Of a DNA stretch of 29,263 nucleotides, positions 23,083 to 29,263 are shown in pieces. Numbering within the stretch: position 1 is the first letter of the stretch; each line of letters starts with the position of its first letter. The notes below the pieces were generated by a model. That model was given only the letters and a program-made list of their open reading frames with translations. It was not told the DNA's origin and did no database searches. The position numbers and the translations under genes are program-made. This DNA comes from Savagea sp. (GTDB lineage: Bacteria > Bacillota > Bacilli > Bacillales_A > Planococcaceae), in NCBI GenBank assembly GCA_030146155.1, contig JASLCF010000116.1, positions 1-29,263 on the forward strand, given 5' to 3'.

Positions 23083-23136
23083 AGTATAGCGAGTGAATGT
23101 TGATTGAATGTGTGAATTTTGTAAAGGTATTGTAAA
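23083..23136 (-). promoter_or_regulatory. pstB: Pho box and -10 of the pstB promoter
   Basis: On the minus strand four hexamers repeat at exact 11-bp steps: TTTACA (23131-23136), TTTACA (23120-23125), CACACA (23109-23114) and TCAACA (23098-23103), each separated by 5 bp. This is the PhoP~P binding arrangement known from Bacillus (TT[ACT]ACA repeats). TATACT (23083-23088) follows 9 bp later as the -10 box, and the repeats replace the -35. Confidence 0.75.
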
Positions 23137-23146
23137 AGTGGTGAGC

Positions 23147-23191
23147 ATCAAAGAAGGTCACCTCTCTGAATGAAAGATGACCTCCTTTGAT
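23147..23191 (-). terminator. Probable glmM terminator, separated from the gene by a MITE
   Basis: A 14-bp stem: ATCAAAG-A-AGGTCA (23147-23160) with TGACCT-C-CTTTGAT (23178-23191). The central mismatch is a G-U pair in minus-strand RNA, so the stem is complete in that direction. No immediate T-tract follows (CACTTTTAC is the nearest), so it may be a weak terminator or 3'-stabilising hairpin. The MITE now separates it from the glmM stop. Confidence 0.5.
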
Positions 23192-23197
23192 TGATTC

Positions 23198-23293
23198 GGT
23201 TCCTTGTCAAATAAAGTTAGTGAAATGCCATCACCTTCTCCTAAGTTCAAGAGAAGGTGAGTTTCTTTCATCAACGCTATCACTTATAGAACC
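23198..23293. mobile_element. 96-bp MITE inserted at the glmM stop codon
   Basis: The ends are inverted repeats beginning GGTTCC at 23198 and GGTTCT (complement) at 23293, imperfect over 25 bp (14 matches). Immediate flanks are ATTGATTC (23190-23197) and ATTTATTC (23294-23301), an 8-bp target duplication with one mismatch. Inside is the same hairpin as in the two IS ends (arms 23231-23240 and 23251-23260). There is no room for a gene. The glmM stop codon lies inside the right target duplication, so the insertion left the protein unchanged. An 8-bp duplication and GGTTCTTT-like ends fit the ISL3 family. Confidence 0.75.
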
Positions 23294-23295
23294 AT

Positions 23296-24645
23296 TTATT
23301 CAATACCCATTTCTTCTCTCACCACTGCGGCGATTGCTTCCACATGAGCTGTACATTCTTCTTCTGTAGCAGCTTCAACCATGACTCTCACTAATGGCTC
23401 TGTACCAGATGCACGCACAAGCACACGGCCATTGCCTTCTAACTCTTCTTCTACTTCACGAATGATTGTCGCTACTTTCTCATTATCTGTGACATGGTAT
23501 TTGTCATTTACACGAACGTTAATCAATTGCTGAGGGTATACTTTCATATCTGAGGCAAGTTCAGATAACGTTTTACCAGACTCTTTCATGATTTGAACTA
23601 ATTGAACAGCTGTGAGCAAGCCATCACCTGTTGTATTGTAGTCGAGGAAGACAATATGTCCCGATTGCTCTCCACCAAAGTTCAAGTGTTGTTCGCGCAT
23701 AGCTTCTACAACATAACGATCTCCAACTGCTGTTTGAACGGCAGTGATGTCTTGTCGCTCTAATGCTTTATAGAAACCTAAATTACTCATTACTGTAGAA
23801 ACAACTGTACTTTTATTCAATTTGCCTTTTTCATTTAAATATTTTGCAACGATAAACATGATTTGGTCACCATCGACGATATCACCTTTCTCGTCGACTG
23901 CAATTAAACGATCACCGTCGCCATCAAATGCTAAACCAATATCCGCTTCTTTTTCTAACACAAAAGTAGCTAAAGCTTCTGGATGAGTAGATCCTACACC
24001 ATCATTAATATTCAAACCGTCTGGCGAGGCACCCATTGAAGATAAGTCTGCATCTAAGTCTGCAAAAACATGTGTAGCGATTGATGAAGTCGCTCCGTGT
24101 GCACAGTCAATGGCTACATGAATTCCTGTAAACTCAACATCAACCGTTTGTTTAATATATTGAATGTATTTGTGTCCACCTTCAAAATACTCAGTGATTG
24201 TTCCAACATGTGCACCAGTTGGACGTGGTAATTCATCTACCTCTTGATTTAAGAGAGTTTCGAATTCTTCTTCTTGTTCGTCTGTCAGTTTAAAACCATC
24301 ACTACCAAAAAACTTAATGCCATTATCAGCAACTGGATTATGTGAGGCTGAAATCATTACGCCTGCTTGTGCGTTCATCGCACGTGTTAAATAAGAAACT
24401 CCAGGGGTACTGATTACACCCAGTGTCATCACTTCTACACCAACTGATAAAAGCCCAGCGATTAACGCATTTTCTAGCATTGGACCAGAAATACGTGTAT
24501 CTCTCCCTACTAACACTTGCGCTTTTCCCGCATGTTCTTTTGTTAAAATATATCCGCCTATACGACCTAATTTAAATGCTAATTCTGGTGTGAGTTCTTT
24601 ATTTGCTACACCACGCACACCATCAGTTCCAAAATATTTCGTCAT
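23296..24645 (-). CDS. glmM: Phosphoglucosamine mutase
   Basis: A 449-residue alpha-D-phosphohexomutase converting glucosamine-6-phosphate to glucosamine-1-phosphate for peptidoglycan precursors. The start MTKYFGTDGVRG is diagnostic. The phosphoserine is Ser101 (MISASHNPVADNGIKFF), the metal loop is DGDGDR (about 240-245), and the sugar-phosphate loop is RASGTEPLVRVM near the C-terminus. AAAGGAG 8 nt upstream fixes the ATG at 24645; the frame open to 24678 has no site. It follows cdaA and cdaR, and GlmM is known to bind and inhibit CdaA, so the order has functional meaning. Unlike Bacillus, glmS is not next; a MITE and an orphan pstB follow. Confidence 0.97.
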   Translation of the reverse strand: MTKYFGTDGVRGVANKELTPELAFKLGRIGGYILTKEHAGKAQVLVGRDTRISGPMLENALIAGLLSVGVEVMTLGVISTPGVSYLTRAMNAQAGVMISASHNPVADNGIKFFGSDGFKLTDEQEEEFETLLNQEVDELPRPTGAHVGTITEYFEGGHKYIQYIKQTVDVEFTGIHVAIDCAHGATSSIATHVFADLDADLSSMGASPDGLNINDGVGSTHPEALATFVLEKEADIGLAFDGDGDRLIAVDEKGDIVDGDQIMFIVAKYLNEKGKLNKSTVVSTVMSNLGFYKALERQDITAVQTAVGDRYVVEAMREQHLNFGGEQSGHIVFLDYNTTGDGLLTAVQLVQIMKESGKTLSELASDMKVYPQQLINVRVNDKYHVTDNEKVATIIREVEEELEGNGRVLVRASGTEPLVRVMVEAATEEECTAHVEAIAAVVREEMGIE

Positions 24646-24681
24646 CTTTTTTCTCCTTTGAAAAAAATTTTCATCCACTGT

Positions 24682-25656
24682 CTATTCTTCATCTGGTTCC
24701 TCGACAGGTATCTCAGGATTCGCTGCATCCTTCACTTTAATTTTCACTTTTGCCTTGTCTTGACTTAGTTTAGAAATCGCAGCTGGTAAAGCTAACTTCA
24801 CTTCAATGTCTTCAGTTTTTGTAATTTTACTACGATCAATTGGCACTTCGACAGCTTCTATTGCTTCAATCGCTTGCTTTGTACCAAATATCGTTACTTT
24901 CTGGTCTATCAGTTCAATAGCGTCTAGAGTGATGCCTGATGCTAAATCGCCCGTTTCTTTTAATACGAGTGGCACTTCTTTACTGTATTGTTCTACTTCT
25001 ACAGATACAGACGCTTCTTCTGGCAAAATCGTTACAGGTAACTTATTTAAATCTCTATCTAGCACTCGAATTCTTGCTTTTTGTTGGAATGAATCCTTCG
25101 TGCCTTTATCCGTTGTAATGCTTACTTTTACGAATTCAATAGACTCTACCACACTTTTAGCTCCTGTTACAACTACTTCCTTAGGTTCAATGCCTATGGA
25201 TTTCACATAATAATCCTCTGCAATTGACTGCTCATTAATCTCAGTATCAATTGTGAACGTTTCTGTGATTTTTTCTTCGATGGTTAATTTAAACTTCGAA
25301 GGGTCTGTTCGAACCGTTAATTTGTCTGATATATTTTCAAATTCTGCACGCATTTCATGTTCACCTAGAGGCAAGTTGGTCAAGTCAAACATGACAGTAA
25401 AATCTTTCAGCAACTTCGCAGTCTGTACTAAATTTGCTGGCCCCTGTATCGTCACATCAACATAATCAGGTGCACCTGTTACCACTAGGTTTTCTTTATC
25501 ATAATACACTTCTACAGGTACATTACGAATGACGTCCATCGTTTCACTCGTCTTCGTCTTATTCTCTTGTTCTGAACGCACAGAAAAGAATAAAATGAGC
25601 GCTAAGGCTAGGGCTGTGAGGCGAAGAAACCACGGACTGTCCATAAACTTATCCAT
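24682..25656 (-). CDS. cdaR: CdaA regulatory protein (YbbR-domain protein)
   Basis: A 324-residue membrane-anchored protein: one N-terminal helix (WFLRLTALALALILFFSV) followed by extracytoplasmic YbbR repeats, visible as recurring RNVPVEVYYD, VTIQGPANLV, VVVTGAKSVVESIEFVKVSI and VTIFGTKQAIEAIEAVEVPID segments. It ends in an acidic tail. CdaR modulates the c-di-AMP cyclase CdaA from outside the membrane. The start overlaps the cdaA stop by 8 nt, so translation is coupled; GGGGGAAAG precedes the ATG. glmM follows after 36 nt, making cdaA-cdaR-glmM one operon. Confidence 0.95.
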   Translation of the reverse strand: MDKFMDSPWFLRLTALALALILFFSVRSEQENKTKTSETMDVIRNVPVEVYYDKENLVVTGAPDYVDVTIQGPANLVQTAKLLKDFTVMFDLTNLPLGEHEMRAEFENISDKLTVRTDPSKFKLTIEEKITETFTIDTEINEQSIAEDYYVKSIGIEPKEVVVTGAKSVVESIEFVKVSITTDKGTKDSFQQKARIRVLDRDLNKLPVTILPEEASVSVEVEQYSKEVPLVLKETGDLASGITLDAIELIDQKVTIFGTKQAIEAIEAVEVPIDRSKITKTEDIEVKLALPAAISKLSQDKAKVKIKVKDAANPEIPVEEPDEE

Positions 25657-26482
25657 TATCTTTCCCCCATTTCCACTTACTTGGCTCTTTTGCTACTTCT
25701 TCTCTCCTAAACCATAACGCAGTCAGTTGATCTTCAAACTCGTCCAATGTTAGGTTACGCATTATTTCTCCACGATTCGTAATGCTGATTGCACCCGTCT
25801 CTTCAGATACAACGATAGTAACCGCATCTGTTTCTTCACTTAAGCCGAGAGCGGCACGGTGTCTTGTACCTAATTCTTTGGAAATAAAGGGGCTCTCTGA
25901 CAACGGCAAATAACAACCTGCTGCTGCAATCACATTCTTTTGAATAATTAATGCGCCGTCGTGAAGAGGTGTATTCGGGATAAAAATATTAATCAATAAT
26001 TCAGAAGAAATCTCTGCATTTAACGCCGTTCCTGTCTCAATATATTCACTTAAACCTGTTTCACGCTCAATTGAAATCAACGCACCAATTCGTCGCTTTG
26101 CCATGTAACTCACAGATTTTCTCATCGCTTCAATTAAGCGTTTTTGTTCCTCTTGCTCCTGAAGAACTGTTCGTGATAAAAGTCTTCCACGCCCTAATTG
26201 TTCTAGTGCACGTCTCAATTCAGGTTGGAAAATAATAATGACTGCTAAAAATCCTAATGTCAAGACTTGTTCCATCATCCAGCCCAAAGTATTCAAACCA
26301 AACATTTCTGAAATGAATCGAACGATTAAAATCACAAAAATACCTTTTAATAACTGAACTGCCTTTGTTCCTTTAATGATGGTAATCAATTTATAAAAAA
26401 CAAACCATACAAGCAAGACATCAATAATATTTCGTATGAGTTCACTCGCAGGAAGGCTCAAAAAATCATTGATTCCGTTCAC
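25649..26482 (-). CDS. cdaA: Diadenylate cyclase
   Basis: A 277-residue membrane enzyme making c-di-AMP from two ATP, essential for potassium and cell-wall homeostasis in Firmicutes. Three N-terminal helices (about 10-90) precede the DAC domain, whose catalytic motifs are seen as LHDGALII (DGA) and GTRHRAALGLSEE (RHR). The C-terminal tail LTALWFRREE is typical of CdaA. I chose the GTG at 26482, 8 nt after AGAGG; a GTG at 26491 sits within the ribosome-binding site. It begins its own transcription unit from an extended -10 promoter, with a terminator separating it from rsiW. Confidence 0.96.
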   Translation of the reverse strand: MNGINDFLSLPASELIRNIIDVLLVWFVFYKLITIIKGTKAVQLLKGIFVILIVRFISEMFGLNTLGWMMEQVLTLGFLAVIIIFQPELRRALEQLGRGRLLSRTVLQEQEEQKRLIEAMRKSVSYMAKRRIGALISIERETGLSEYIETGTALNAEISSELLINIFIPNTPLHDGALIIQKNVIAAAGCYLPLSESPFISKELGTRHRAALGLSEETDAVTIVVSEETGAISITNRGEIMRNLTLDEFEDQLTALWFRREEVAKEPSKWKWGKDNG

Positions 26483-26519
26483 ATACGCCACCTCTATTCC
26501 GTAACCATTTTGTGGGTTA

Positions 26520-26528
26520 ATTATAGCA
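26520..26528 (-). promoter_or_regulatory. cdaA: Extended -10 promoter of cdaA-cdaR-glmM
   Basis: TGcTATAAT on the minus strand is a perfect extended -10 element about 38 bp before the cdaA start; the -35 is poor (GCGACA at a short distance), as is usual with the TG extension. Confidence 0.6.
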
Positions 26529-26576
26529 TAAATCTCCCCATGTCGCTTACTTATCCCTACTTAGACGTCTACTTAG

Positions 26577-26619
26577 AAAAACAAGTTGCCCTCTCTTACT
26601 AGAAGGCAACTTGCTTTTT
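26577..26619 (-). terminator. Terminator of sigW-rsiW
   Basis: Perfect 9-bp stem GCAAGTTGCC-type (CAAGTTGCC at 26582-26590 with GGCAACTTG at 26605-26613) extended by A/T pairs, with a T-run after it on the minus strand. It splits the sigma operon from cdaA. Confidence 0.85.
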
Positions 26620-26620
26620 C

Positions 26621-27244
26621 TTATTTTTCTTCTTTGTCAGATTGGAAGATTCCTTGTACTGTTGACTTAATTTTATACCAAAGCCAATCAAAAACCTCAT
26701 CAATCTCTTGTATTTCTCCCGTGACTACTGCTGATGATGCTTGATACTTTGATCCCTTAATCACGGTAACATTACCATTCACTTGACCCTCAATAATGAG
26801 ATGTCCATTTTTGATCGTTAAATCTCCATCAATCACTTTTCCAGCAGGAACAGTAATCGTACTTCCATCGACGATTAAATCAGGTTGTTTCGTGTACGAC
26901 AGCTGCCCTGTATTTCCATAAGATGAAAAAAGTGTAGCGCTCATCAAGACTAAAAACATTGCGGCAGCTACAAGCATCGGGTGCCTTCTTAAAAATCTAG
27001 AAAACCCAATAGTCTTTTTTTGTTTAGGTAAAGCCTGCATTACTCCTTTAGTAAATCCAGCAGGTGCAGGTATAGGTTCTACTTGATTAAATAACAGCAC
27101 GGTTTCTTTTAATTCATCCATTAATGTCCGACACTCTTGACAGGATGATAAATGGGCTCTAAGATCAGCTTCTTCATCATGACGAATGTCGCCATCTAAA
27201 TACGTATGCATTAAATCAACAATATGCTCTGGACAACGATTCAT
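26621..27244 (-). CDS. rsiW: Anti-sigma-W factor
   Basis: A 207-residue transmembrane anti-sigma factor. The N-terminal zinc-binding (ZAS) domain has His31, Cys35 and Cys38 (AHLSSCQEC), which holds SigW inactive. A single membrane helix (about 87-107, HPMLVAAAMFLVLMSATLF) is the site of regulated proteolysis, and an external domain follows, including a bactofilin-like strand run (VDGSTITVPAGKVIDGDLTI). The order sigW-rsiW with a 13-nt gap and GGAGGAGAGG before the ATG is canonical. Envelope stress would cause its degradation and release SigW. Confidence 0.94.
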   Translation of the reverse strand: MNRCPEHIVDLMHTYLDGDIRHDEEADLRAHLSSCQECRTLMDELKETVLLFNQVEPIPAPAGFTKGVMQALPKQKKTIGFSRFLRRHPMLVAAAMFLVLMSATLFSSYGNTGQLSYTKQPDLIVDGSTITVPAGKVIDGDLTIKNGHLIIEGQVNGNVTVIKGSKYQASSAVVTGEIQEIDEVFDWLWYKIKSTVQGIFQSDKEEK

Positions 27245-27257
27245 AATTCCTCTCCTC

Positions 27258-27830
27258 CTACAAACTATTACTCATCATCATTTGATTGCGAAGCGCTTCT
27301 CTTCCCCTGTGTACTCGGGTTTTAACCGTTCCTAGAGGTAAATCTAAAACTTCAGCGATTTCTTTTAGCGGTAGCTCTTCGAAATATCTCAGTACAATCA
27401 CTGAACGATACTTCTCTGGTAAACGACTCACTTCGTATTGCACCCGGTCTTTCGTCTCCATTTTTTCTACTTCTACCTCTGGCAAGTCATCATCTGAAGA
27501 TAACTGCGAGTACATGTCAAGTCCTTCTGTTCCAGGAACTTGAGCATCTAAATAATAATCAGGTTTCTTTTTTCGAATGCGATCGATACATAAATTAGTT
27601 GCGATTCTAAAAATCCAAGTCGAAAACTTACGTTGCTGATCAAATTTATATAAATTAGTATAAGCACGTAGAAAGGCTTCTTGTGCAATATCTTCTGCTT
27701 CAGCTTGATTCCTCAACATTCGATAACACACATGATAAACCCTGTTTTGATACAACATCACGATTTCTTCAAAAGCATCTTGATCTCCTTTCAAAACTTC
27801 CGTGATTCTTTTATTCACTAGCTCGTCCAT
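27258..27830 (-). CDS. sigW: ECF sigma factor SigW
   Basis: A 190-residue extracytoplasmic-function sigma factor. Region 2 reads YRMLRNQAEAEDIAQEAFLRAY and KFSTWIFRIATNLCIDRIRKKKPDYYLDA; the latter is nearly identical to Bacillus SigW. Region 4 is LPEKYRSVIVLRYFEELPLKEIAEVLDLPLGTVKTRVHRGREALR. It directs genes for envelope stress and antimicrobial-peptide defence. It is followed by its anti-sigma gene and preceded by a promoter that SigW itself should read, giving the usual autoregulation. The start has GGAGGGTGAGGA upstream. Confidence 0.96.
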   Translation of the reverse strand: MDELVNKRITEVLKGDQDAFEEIVMLYQNRVYHVCYRMLRNQAEAEDIAQEAFLRAYTNLYKFDQQRKFSTWIFRIATNLCIDRIRKKKPDYYLDAQVPGTEGLDMYSQLSSDDDLPEVEVEKMETKDRVQYEVSRLPEKYRSVIVLRYFEELPLKEIAEVLDLPLGTVKTRVHRGREALRNQMMMSNSL

Positions 27831-27874
27831 TCCTCACCCTCCGCTCCACTTGTTCTATGCGGCTGTCTTTCTTT

Positions 27875-27901
27875 TACGAATGACAACGGCTATTGGTTTC
27901 A
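27875..27901 (-). promoter_or_regulatory. sigW: Autoregulatory SigW promoter
   Basis: On the minus strand TGAAAC (27896-27901) and CGTA (27875-27878) are 17 bp apart, matching the SigW consensus TGAAAC-N16/17-CGTA, about 45 bp before the sigW ATG. Confidence 0.8.
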
Positions 27902-27951
27902 TTTTATTCTAACAAATCTATCCCATTCTTTCATCTGCCTAGAAAAAAACA

Positions 27952-27993
27952 TAAAAAAGCTTACTCTTTGCCCTATAGGTCATCAGAGTAAGC
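27952..27993 (-). terminator. Terminator of rocF
   Basis: GCTTACTCT (27959-27967) pairs with AGAGTAAGC (27985-27993); on the minus strand a TTTTTT tract follows. It separates rocF from the sigW promoter. Confidence 0.85.
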
Positions 27994-28004
27994 CCTTATC
28001 TGCA

Positions 28005-28910
28005 TTAAATCAATGTTTCACCTAATAATGAACCCATTAATGTTACTGCAACATCTGCTGTTTTATTCTTCTCATCTAAAATTGGATTGACTTCAACAAA
28101 CTCCGCTGATGTGACCATCCCAGATTGTTGTAAAATTTCCATCGCTAAATGAGTTTCTCTATAGCTAATTCCTCCTGGAATCGGCGTACCCACTCCTGGA
28201 GTATCTTGTGGGTCAAGTCCATCTAAATCTAAAGAAAGGTGCAAGCCATCTACCTTTTGATTTTTAAAATGCTGAATCGTTTCATTCATTACATGTGTCA
28301 TTCCGTAACGATCAATCTCATGCATAGTGAATACTTTCATACCCAACTCTTTAATTAATTCACGTTCCCCAGGATCTACTGAGCGTGCACCAATAATGAC
28401 AACATTTTCAGGTTTTACTTTTTGCCCTTCATGATGTAAATTCACCAATCTTTCGTGGCCAATTCCCATACTTGCTGCGAGTGGCATGCCGTGAATATTA
28501 CCTGAAGGAGAAGTCTCTGCTGTATTCATATCTGCATGGGCATCATACCAAATGACTCCCAAATTTTTGAAAGTTGTCGCTAACCCTGCAAGCGTACCAA
28601 TTGCGATACTATGATCTCCCCCGAAAACAAGTGGGAAACGCTCATTTTTTAATACTTCCTCTACTTTATTAGCAAGGTGGTCTGTTGCAGCGATAACCTC
28701 TTCTAAGTTTTTCAACTTTTCGTTTTCATCTTGCTTCTTTTGTACTGCACTAACAGGTACGTCCCCTTCATCGACAACATCATGTCCGATTGCTTGTAAG
28801 CGGTTAACTGCTCCTGCATAACGAATAGCACTCGGTCCCATATCAACTCCACGTCGGTTTTGTCCGTAATCTAAAGGAACTCCAATAATTGAAATTTCTA
28901 GTTTCTCCAT
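28005..28910 (-). CDS. rocF: Arginase
   Basis: A 301-residue manganese arginase hydrolysing arginine to ornithine and urea. All metal-site motifs are present: GGDHSIAIGTL, WYDAHADMNT and SLDLDGLDP, with the HGMPLAASMG substrate loop. The ATG at 28910 follows AGAGGTG by 8 nt; an in-frame ATG at 28934 has no ribosome-binding site and overlaps the promoter-side palindrome. rocF directly upstream of sigW is a common order in Bacillales. No other roc genes are nearby, and the gene has its own promoter and terminator. Confidence 0.96.
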   Translation of the reverse strand: MEKLEISIIGVPLDYGQNRRGVDMGPSAIRYAGAVNRLQAIGHDVVDEGDVPVSAVQKKQDENEKLKNLEEVIAATDHLANKVEEVLKNERFPLVFGGDHSIAIGTLAGLATTFKNLGVIWYDAHADMNTAETSPSGNIHGMPLAASMGIGHERLVNLHHEGQKVKPENVVIIGARSVDPGERELIKELGMKVFTMHEIDRYGMTHVMNETIQHFKNQKVDGLHLSLDLDGLDPQDTPGVGTPIPGGISYRETHLAMEILQQSGMVTSAEFVEVNPILDEKNKTADVAVTLMGSLLGETLI

Positions 28911-28934
28911 CTTCTCTACACCTCTTTTGTTCAT

Positions 28935-28973
28935 TTATACAACCATTGTATAATGCTTTATTTATTGGTTCAA
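28935..28973 (-). promoter_or_regulatory. rocF: rocF promoter with perfect 19-bp palindrome
   Basis: On the minus strand TTGAAC (28968-28973) and TACAAT (28945-28950) are 17 bp apart. A perfect inverted repeat, TTATACAA-N3-TTGTATAA (28935-28953), covers the -10 box and start site, an ideal position for a repressor. It does not match the ARG box bound by AhrC/ArgR nor a CodY box, so its binder is unknown. Confidence 0.65.
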
Positions 28974-29029
28974 CTGGACATCTAAAAGTATAATTATTCA
29001 ACTTTTATAGGAAGGGATATAAAAAAACA

Positions 29030-29263
29030 GGTTCTGTCATTTATAACTTTGGTGAAAGACAATCACCTTCTCTTGAACTAAGGAGAGGGTGATAAAATGT
29101 CACTAACGTTTTTTATTTTAAATAGAAAATAAGTGAGAGCGCCTGTAGAATTCAAGTCGTCAAAAACTATCATCTAGGAGGTAACTTATCTGCCATTTAC
29201 TCATAAGATGAGAATGCTTATGGCCATTCAAGACGCCAACGTTATTTTTGAAGAAGATTGTTG
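29030..29263 (+). mobile_element. 5' end of an ISL3-like insertion sequence, cut by the window edge
   Basis: The end starts GGTTCT at 29030 and is 25 bp of inverted-repeat sequence shared with the MITE's right end. A hairpin follows (arms 29062-29072 and 29083-29093, loop TTGAACTAAG), an outer pairing of TTGGTGA with TCACTAA, an AT-rich tract shared with the left-edge copy, and then a ribosome-binding site and the start of a transposase gene. The left flank is AAAAAACA; the other end lies beyond the window, so a target duplication cannot be checked. Confidence 0.65.
29190..29263 (+). CDS. ISL3-like transposase, N-terminal fragment (runs off the window)
   Basis: AGGAGG (29176-29181) is 8 nt before an open frame that reads LPFTHKMRMLMAIQDANVIF and continues EEDC to the window edge. 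The I-Q-D-x-N-V-x-F-E-E-x-C pattern resembles the start of ISL3-family transposases, which typically begin with a short helix, a DxNIxFEE segment and then a Cys-rich zinc finger. No ATG, GTG or TTG stands at the right distance: the correctly spaced codon is CTG at 29190, so the start is either CTG, a decayed ATG, or an ATG at 29208 lacking a ribosome-binding site. Only about 24 residues are visible, so the family assignment is tentative. Confidence 0.5.
   Translation, partial: MPFTHKMRMLMAIQDANVIFEEDC

Noticed and set aside
23147..23191. A glmS-type ribozyme or riboswitch downstream of glmM
   Set aside because: The structure is a single long hairpin without the pseudoknotted core, and no glmS follows it.

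Overview
The window is AT-rich chromosomal DNA of a low-GC Gram-positive bacterium of the order Bacillales. The basis is the block rocF–sigW–rsiW–cdaA–cdaR–glmM, which keeps Bacillus-type order, together with strong AGGAGG ribosome-binding sites, sigma-A, sigma-W and possibly sigma-B promoters, a LexA (DinR) box of Bacillus type and a BceRS-BceAB-type antimicrobial-peptide module. A Planococcaceae/Caryophanaceae-like species is my guess, but the sequence alone does not fix the genus.

Layout. Positions 1-149 are the 5' end of an insertion sequence pointing left out of the window. Next come a YusW-like lipoprotein, a DUF2804 protein, an EamA drug/metabolite transporter, a PAS-GGDEF(degenerate)-EAL phosphodiesterase, a split ThrE amino-acid exporter, a DASS anion transporter, a DHA2 multidrug exporter divergent from a long TetR regulator, and a D-2-hydroxyacid dehydrogenase. 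From 11.3 to 15.4 kb lies an nrdE-nrdI-nrdF class I ribonucleotide reductase operon with an elaborate upstream region: a LexA box, a sigma-A promoter, two NrdR boxes 31 bp apart, a terminator-like hairpin and a nested 43-nt hairpin just before nrdE. From 15.5 to 21.6 kb is a Yxd/Bce-type detoxification operon (response regulator, sensor kinase, ABC ATPase, permease, VanZ-RDD protein, YxeA protein). A glutaredoxin with an unannotated 54-residue membrane protein follows, then an orphan pstB with its own Pho box. Last comes the cell-envelope block glmM–cdaR–cdaA–rsiW–sigW and arginase rocF. The right end (29030-29263) is the 5' end of a second copy of the insertion sequence, pointing right, with the first codons of an ISL3-like transposase.

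Themes. The envelope genes form a stress unit: SigW and its anti-sigma factor, the c-di-AMP cyclase and its regulator, and the enzyme making glucosamine-1-phosphate. The Bce-type module would give defence against cell-wall-active peptides.

The most notable finds outside ordinary genes are a 96-bp MITE (23198-23293) with near-perfect 8-bp target duplications inserted at the glmM stop codon and related to the two flanking IS ends; the layered nrd leader; a four-repeat Pho box before a lone pstB; a CsoR/CstR-like operator in the glutaredoxin promoter; a perfect 19-bp palindrome over the rocF -10 box; and the small CxxC membrane protein. I found no rRNA, tRNA, CRISPR array or wholly unknown multigene system.
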